Below are positions 60,157-64,000 of a stretch of DNA of 64,000 bases, in pieces (positions within the stretch are counted from its first letter, which is position 1; every line of letters starts with the position of its first letter). The DNA comes from Lachnospiraceae bacterium. GTDB taxonomy: Bacteria > Bacillota > Clostridia > Lachnospirales > Lachnospiraceae. The notes under the pieces were generated by a model. It was not told where the DNA came from. It saw only the letters and a program-made list of their open reading frames with translations, and did no database searches. Position numbers and translations under genes: made by a program. The stretch is from NCBI GenBank assembly GCA_022791635.1, contig JAAVZL010000012.1:50434-114433 (forward strand). Reading direction: 5' to 3'.

Positions 60157-61331
60157 GAAATTTTTTAGCTGACAAGGTTGTATCGATTCCCCCGTCAGGA
60201 ATCCGGAAATTTTTTGATATTGTGAGTGAGATGCCGGACGCTATCTCCCTGGGTGTGGGGGAACCGGATTTTGACACCCCCTGGCATATTCGGGAGGAGG
60301 GCATTTATTCCCTGGAGCGGGGGCGTACCTTCTACACCTCCAATGCAGGCTTAAAGGAGCTCCGGGAGGAGATTGCAGGCTATCTTCAGCGGAGGATTCA
60401 TGTAAGCTACGATCCCTTGAGGGAGACGGTGGTAACCGTGGGAGGAAGCGAGGGCATTGACATGGCCTTCCGCGCCGTGCTAAATCCGGGAGACGAAGTG
60501 CTGATCCCCCAGCCAAGCTATGTGTCCTACGAGCCCTGTGCTCTGCTGGCAGGAGGCGTGCCGGTCATTATCAACCTGAAGGAGGAGAATGAATTCCGGC
60601 TTACCAGGCAGGAGCTTCTTGACGCGGTTACGGAGAAAACCAAGATTCTGGTGCTTCCCTTCCCCAACAATCCCACCGGAGCCATTATGGAGCAAAGGGA
60701 TCTGGAGGAGATTGCCCAGGTGATCATAGAAAAGGATCTTCTGGTGCTCTCTGACGAGATTTACTCGGAGCTCAGCTACAAGGGAGATCACGTATCCATC
60801 GCCGCCCTGCCGGGAATGCGGGAGCGGACCATCTTGATCAACGGATTTTCCAAGGCCTATGCCATGACAGGCTGGCGTCTGGGCTATGCCTGCGGTCCGG
60901 CGGATATTATCGAGCAGATGACGAAGATTCACCAGTTTGCCATTATGTGCGCCCCCACCAACAGTCAGTTTGCGGCCGTGGACGCCCTGCGTAACGGGGA
61001 CGGGGATGTGGCGATGATGCGGGAATCCTACGATCAGAGAAGAAAGTTTGTAGTACATACCCTGCGGGAAATGGGCCTTACGTGCTTCGAGCCCTTCGGC
61101 GCCTTCTATGTGTTCCCCAGCATTCAGGAGTTCGGCGTCACATCGGACGAGTTTGCCACCCGCTTCCTGAAGGAGGAGAAGGTGGCCGTAGTGCCGGGAA
61201 CGGCCTTCGGCGCCTGCGGAGAGGGCTTCCTCAGGCTGTCCTACGCCTATTCTCTGGAGGATCTAAAAGAGGCCTTCGGACGGCTCTCAAGGTTTGTGGA
61301 GCGCCTTCGGAAGGAAAAAGGGGAGAGCTGA
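60153..61331 (+). CDS. Class I/II pyridoxal-phosphate aminotransferase
   Basis: This 392-residue fold-type I aminotransferase has the PLP lysine at residue 234 (NGFSKAYAMTGWRLGY), the conserved Asp-x-x-Tyr pair (SDEIYSEL) and LPFPNNPTGA. The start is GTG at 60153, overlapping the regulator. An Lrp-aminotransferase pair is common in Firmicutes (PatA/AspB-like). Likely substrates are aspartate, an aromatic or a branched-chain amino acid; I cannot tell which. Confidence 0.94.
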   Translation: MRNFLADKVVSIPPSGIRKFFDIVSEMPDAISLGVGEPDFDTPWHIREEGIYSLERGRTFYTSNAGLKELREEIAGYLQRRIHVSYDPLRETVVTVGGSEGIDMAFRAVLNPGDEVLIPQPSYVSYEPCALLAGGVPVIINLKEENEFRLTRQELLDAVTEKTKILVLPFPNNPTGAIMEQRDLEEIAQVIIEKDLLVLSDEIYSELSYKGDHVSIAALPGMRERTILINGFSKAYAMTGWRLGYACGPADIIEQMTKIHQFAIMCAPTNSQFAAVDALRNGDGDVAMMRESYDQRRKFVVHTLREMGLTCFEPFGAFYVFPSIQEFGVTSDEFATRFLKEEKVAVVPGTAFGACGEGFLRLSYAYSLEDLKEAFGRLSRFVERLRKEKGES

Positions 61332-61333
61332 GA

Positions 61334-61831
61334 ATGGCCTTCAATATCGTACTGCTGGAGCCGGAAATTCCGGCCAATACGGGAAACATCGGCCGCACTT
61401 GCGTGGCGACCGGAACACGGCTTCACCTGATAGAGCCTCTGGGCTTTCGCCTGGGGGAAAAGGAGCTTAGGCGGGCCGGCCTCGACTACTGGCCCCGGCT
61501 TGACGTAACCATTTACAGCAATTTTGAAGATTTTTTATTGCGAAATCCGGGAGCAAAGCTCTATATGGCAACCACCAAGGCAAAAAAGGTGTATTCCCAG
61601 GTGAGCTTTGAGCCCGACTGCTATCTGATGTTTGGAAGTGAGGGAAGGGGAATCCCGGAGGAGCTGCTCCTTGCCCGCCAGGAAACGGCCATCCGCATTC
61701 CCATGCTTGGAGACAACCGGTCTTTGAATCTGTCCAACGCGGCGGCCATTGTACTCTATGAGGCTCTGCGGCAGCAGGGCTTTGCACAGATGAAGCTAGA
61801 GGGTTCCCTGACGAAATACCGCTGGAAATAA
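61334..61831 (+). CDS. trmL: tRNA (cytidine/uridine-34-2'-O)-methyltransferase TrmL
   Basis: This 165-residue SPOUT methyltransferase modifies the ribose of wobble nucleotides in tRNA-Leu. Motif 1 is EPEIPANTGNIGRTC, motif 2 GSEGRGIPEE and motif 3 SLNLSNAAAIVLYEALRQ. ATG 61334 lies 2 bp after the aminotransferase stop; a longer frame starting inside that gene is discarded because the family begins exactly here. Confidence 0.95.
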   Translation: MAFNIVLLEPEIPANTGNIGRTCVATGTRLHLIEPLGFRLGEKELRRAGLDYWPRLDVTIYSNFEDFLLRNPGAKLYMATTKAKKVYSQVSFEPDCYLMFGSEGRGIPEELLLARQETAIRIPMLGDNRSLNLSNAAAIVLYEALRQQGFAQMKLEGSLTKYRWK

Positions 61832-61843
61832 ACGGGTGATAAG

Positions 61844-63376
61844 ATGAAGAAGAGACAGCTGCCCAAAATCGGATATGGAATCTTAGTACTGGCCCTGGCA
61901 GTAAGCCTTGGGTTCGCTTCTCATGCCAAGAAGACGGATGAGATCGATCGGACCCAGGATGAGATTGACAAGACCCAGGATGAGATTGATAAGCAGCAGG
62001 ACGAGATCGACAAAACCCAGAATGAGATCAATGCCACCAGGGACAAGCAGAAAAAGCTGGAGGAGGCAAAGGCCAATATGGAGGCCTACCTTAAGGATTT
62101 GAATGCTCAGTATGCCACCATCAGCGAGCAGATCGAGGATTTGAACCGTCAGATCGCAGAGAAGGAAGAGGAGATTGAGAGGACCCAGGAGGAGCTTGAG
62201 GAGGCAAAGCGGATCGAAGAGAAGCAGTACGAGGATATGAAAACCCGGATTCAGTATATGTACGAGAATTCTCAGGAATCCTTTCTGTCCATTCTTCTGG
62301 AGGAGGGGAATTTTGCCTCTGCTCTCAATAAGGCCAGCTTTGCGGCCAGCATTGCAGCCTATGACCGGCAGATGATGGAGAATTATGTGGCCCAGAAGGA
62401 GGCCATTGCCGATAAGGAGGCCAAGCTAGAGGGAGAGAAGGAAGCCCTGGACGAGCTTCACGCCTCCATTGTGGAAAAGCAGGATGAGGTTTCGGCCCTG
62501 GCCAAAAGCACCTCCGGGAAAATCGGTCAGCATATGAATGACATTGCCGCAGCCCAGGCAGCCCTGAACGGAAAAGCGGATACCCTGGAGAATCAAAAGG
62601 AAGTGCTGGATGCTCTGATTGCGGAGAAGAAGAGACTGGAGGCTTCTCTGGAGGCGGCCAAGCTGGCAGAGATCAACGCGTCCCTGGGAAATATCTCCGG
62701 TGTGCAGACCTCCGGAACGGACAGCGCCCACTACGGAGCCTACAATGCCACGGAAGAAGAGGTAACGGCCCTGGCCGTGCTGATTCACTGCGAGGCGGCC
62801 AATCAGGGAGCTGCGGGGCAGCTGGCGGTGGGAGCCGTAGTCATGAACCGAATCCGGGATCCCAGGTTTGCCCAGAGTACCATTATGAGCGTCATTCGGG
62901 CGCCGGGACAGTTTTCTCCGGTGACCTCGGGACGTTTTGATCTGGTGCTGCAGCAGGATTTGGGCAGTGTAAGCCAGGGCTGCTTTACGGCGGCCCGCCG
63001 TGCGATCGCGGGAGAATCCAATGTGGGCAACCGAGTGTTCTTCCGGACCCACAGAAATAACCCGGCATTAAGCGGTCTGATTATCGGAGATCATATTTTC
63101 TCCTACACCTGGAATTTTGCGCCGGAGGAAGGCGTTCCCAGGGAGGAGCCGCCTGCAGAGACCCCGCCGGAAGAAAATCCACCTGAGGAGACTTTGCCTG
63201 AGGAAAATCCTCCGGAAGAGACTCCTTCGGAGGAGAATCCGCCTGTAGAAACACCTCCAGCGGAGAATCCACCGGCAGAGGCTCCGCCGGATACGAATCC
63301 CCCGGAGGGAGGAGCCCCCGAAGGCAGCGCTCCACAGGGGAGCACACCGGACGGAACCACGCCGGAGAGCTCCTGA
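61844..63376 (+). CDS. Secreted coiled-coil SleB-type cell-wall hydrolase
   Basis: This 510-residue protein has a signal sequence (1-28). A long coiled coil (about 32-285) starts with repeats of DEIDKTQ type. A SleB/hydrolase_2 domain spans about 300-425, with VLIHCEAANQGAAGQLAVGAVVMNR and the catalytic-type Glu in IHCEA. A C-terminal tail of about 90 residues is rich in Pro/Glu (PPEENPPEE repeats). The coiled coil resembles the PcsB/EnvC-type amidase activators. SleB proteins cut cortex peptidoglycan in spores, but here the enzyme may act in vegetative division. The ATG follows GGTGATAAG-type sequence 12 bp after trmL. Confidence 0.9.
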   Translation: MKKRQLPKIGYGILVLALAVSLGFASHAKKTDEIDRTQDEIDKTQDEIDKQQDEIDKTQNEINATRDKQKKLEEAKANMEAYLKDLNAQYATISEQIEDLNRQIAEKEEEIERTQEELEEAKRIEEKQYEDMKTRIQYMYENSQESFLSILLEEGNFASALNKASFAASIAAYDRQMMENYVAQKEAIADKEAKLEGEKEALDELHASIVEKQDEVSALAKSTSGKIGQHMNDIAAAQAALNGKADTLENQKEVLDALIAEKKRLEASLEAAKLAEINASLGNISGVQTSGTDSAHYGAYNATEEEVTALAVLIHCEAANQGAAGQLAVGAVVMNRIRDPRFAQSTIMSVIRAPGQFSPVTSGRFDLVLQQDLGSVSQGCFTAARRAIAGESNVGNRVFFRTHRNNPALSGLIIGDHIFSYTWNFAPEEGVPREEPPAETPPEENPPEETLPEENPPEETPSEENPPVETPPAENPPAEAPPDTNPPEGGAPEGSAPQGSTPDGTTPESS

Positions 63377-63470
63377 ACCTTCAGCGCTAAATTGCATCCT
63401 TTTGCGATTTCTATGTATTGCAAAGCATGTTGCCGGTCACAGAGTGAATAGCAGCCGGCCAGACGGAAAA

Positions 63471-63519
63471 ATCATGGAATCCGGTATTTTTTTACTGGAC
63501 AAATACCGGATTCTATGAT
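63471..63519. repeat. Long hairpin with 19-bp arms after the SleB gene
   Basis: ATCATGGAATCCGGTATTT (63471-63489) and AAATACCGGATTCTATGAT (63501-63519) differ at one pair (G-T when folded). Poly-T is absent after it, so it is a weak terminator at best; TTTACT..TATGAT with a 17-bp spacer (63491-63519) could be the tRNA-Pro promoter. The remaining gap (63377-63470) shows nothing clear. Confidence 0.65.
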
Positions 63520-63555
63520 AATATAATCAATACTGACAGCAAAACAATTACATAA

Positions 63556-63629
<74 letters not shown>

Positions 63630-63645
63630 CTCCTTGGCAGGGGCG

Positions 63646-63682
63646 CCGGAAACCTGAAGATCAGAGGGTTTCCGGTTTTTTT
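63646..63682 (+). terminator. Terminator after tRNA-Pro
   Basis: CCGGAAACC (63646-63654) and GGTTTCCGG (63667-63675) form a 9-bp stem followed by seven T. Confidence 0.85.
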
Positions 63683-63687
63683 ATGCA

Positions 63688-63799
63688 CAGGCCCGTGCAG
63701 CGGAAATATGCCACTGAAGTGGCGCACGGGCCGCGCGGCGAGTAGGGAGAAAAACTTCCCTACTCGATGGTACAGGCCCGCGCAGCAAAAATGTGCCAC
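63688..63799. repeat. Repeat block with direct and inverted copies downstream of tRNA-Pro
   Basis: A 27-bp unit starting CAGGCCCGTGCAGCGGAAAT (63688-63714) recurs with few changes at 63773-63799 (85-bp period). Its start is also present inverted (GCACGGGCC, 63724-63732). Between them GAGTAGGGA/TCCCTACTC (63740-63765) makes a hairpin. The last 200 bp of the window contain no convincing gene. Confidence 0.7.
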
Positions 63800-64000
63800 A
63801 GGAAAAGTCTATAGGGGCAGAGGAACAAGTTTGAAACTGAGAGGTAGCGGTTAGAGAGAAAGTGAATTGCGCCACAAACAAGCCATCATGTGGTGGCTTC
63901 GAAAAAATGAATATAGACACAACCCGTAATGTCGAACCGGAGCAGAATCGGAGAAACTTACATTAAAGATAACAGATACAGACAGCCTGCTGAGACAGTG

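Noticed and set aside
63907..63966. A 19-codon frame (MNIDTTRNVEPEQ) near the window end
   Set aside because: It has no ribosome-binding site and no known match; it is too short to support without the sequence beyond.

Overview
The window is the replication-origin region of a low-to-mid GC, endospore-forming Clostridia chromosome, most likely a member of the Lachnospiraceae. The evidence is the rpmH-dnaA-dnaN-yaaA-recF-gyrB-gyrA order, spoIID next to a spoIIQ-like gene, DUF4446/DUF3881-type proteins, Firmicutes riboswitches (T-box, TPP, ZTP) and a large Firmicutes-type SRP RNA. Transcription diverges from about 24.67-24.97 kb, where a promoter pair flanks a cluster of DnaA boxes; this is the probable oriC.

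Left of the origin nearly everything reads leftward. First comes rpmH-rnpA-yidD-yidC-jag-mnmE-mnmG-rsmG. Next is an intergenic region of about 800 bp with three parS sites, a tandem duplication and a long palindrome. Then come parA-parB, a DUF4446 gene, serS and a DUF3881-like gene, with two exact DnaA boxes between the last two. From about 9.6 to 12.1 kb there is a tRNA-Arg(CCT) followed by degraded accessory DNA holding a BRO-type antirepressor fragment joined to a decayed GcvT-like gene. Further left are a CxxCxxCC protein, a D-Ala-D-Ala carboxypeptidase (rightward), T-box-controlled ileS, glycogen phosphorylase, spoIID and a spoIIQ-like gene cut by the window edge.

Right of the origin the replication genes dnaA, dnaN, yaaA, recF, gyrB and gyrA are followed, with almost no gaps, by a ten-gene envelope cluster (33.7-46.1 kb). 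It contains membrane glycosyltransferase-like proteins, a GT2 glycosyltransferase, a flippase-like protein, an APH-type kinase, a HAD phosphatase, a nucleotidyltransferase, two tandem paralogous membrane proteins and a PlsC-type acyltransferase. I cannot name its product; it is the best candidate here for an undescribed system. Next are a ZTP riboswitch controlling the last two purine steps as separate proteins, and a TPP riboswitch controlling thiW-thiM-thiE-thiD-thiC, which fits thiazole salvage with de novo pyrimidine synthesis.

The right end has an Rpn-type PD-(D/E)XK nuclease (the only leftward gene there), the SRP RNA, a radical SAM protein, a DnaQ-like exonuclease, a 33-residue membrane peptide, a VanW protein, an AIR-synthase-like protein, an Lrp regulator with a class I aminotransferase, trmL, a coiled-coil SleB-type hydrolase, and tRNA-Pro(CGG) followed by a short inverted-repeat region.

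Across these parts run two repeat families. One is a structured GC-rich element, present twice in tandem left of oriC and once, inverted and expanded, between dnaA and dnaN. The other is a family of long imperfect palindromes, present as three copies plus one remnant.
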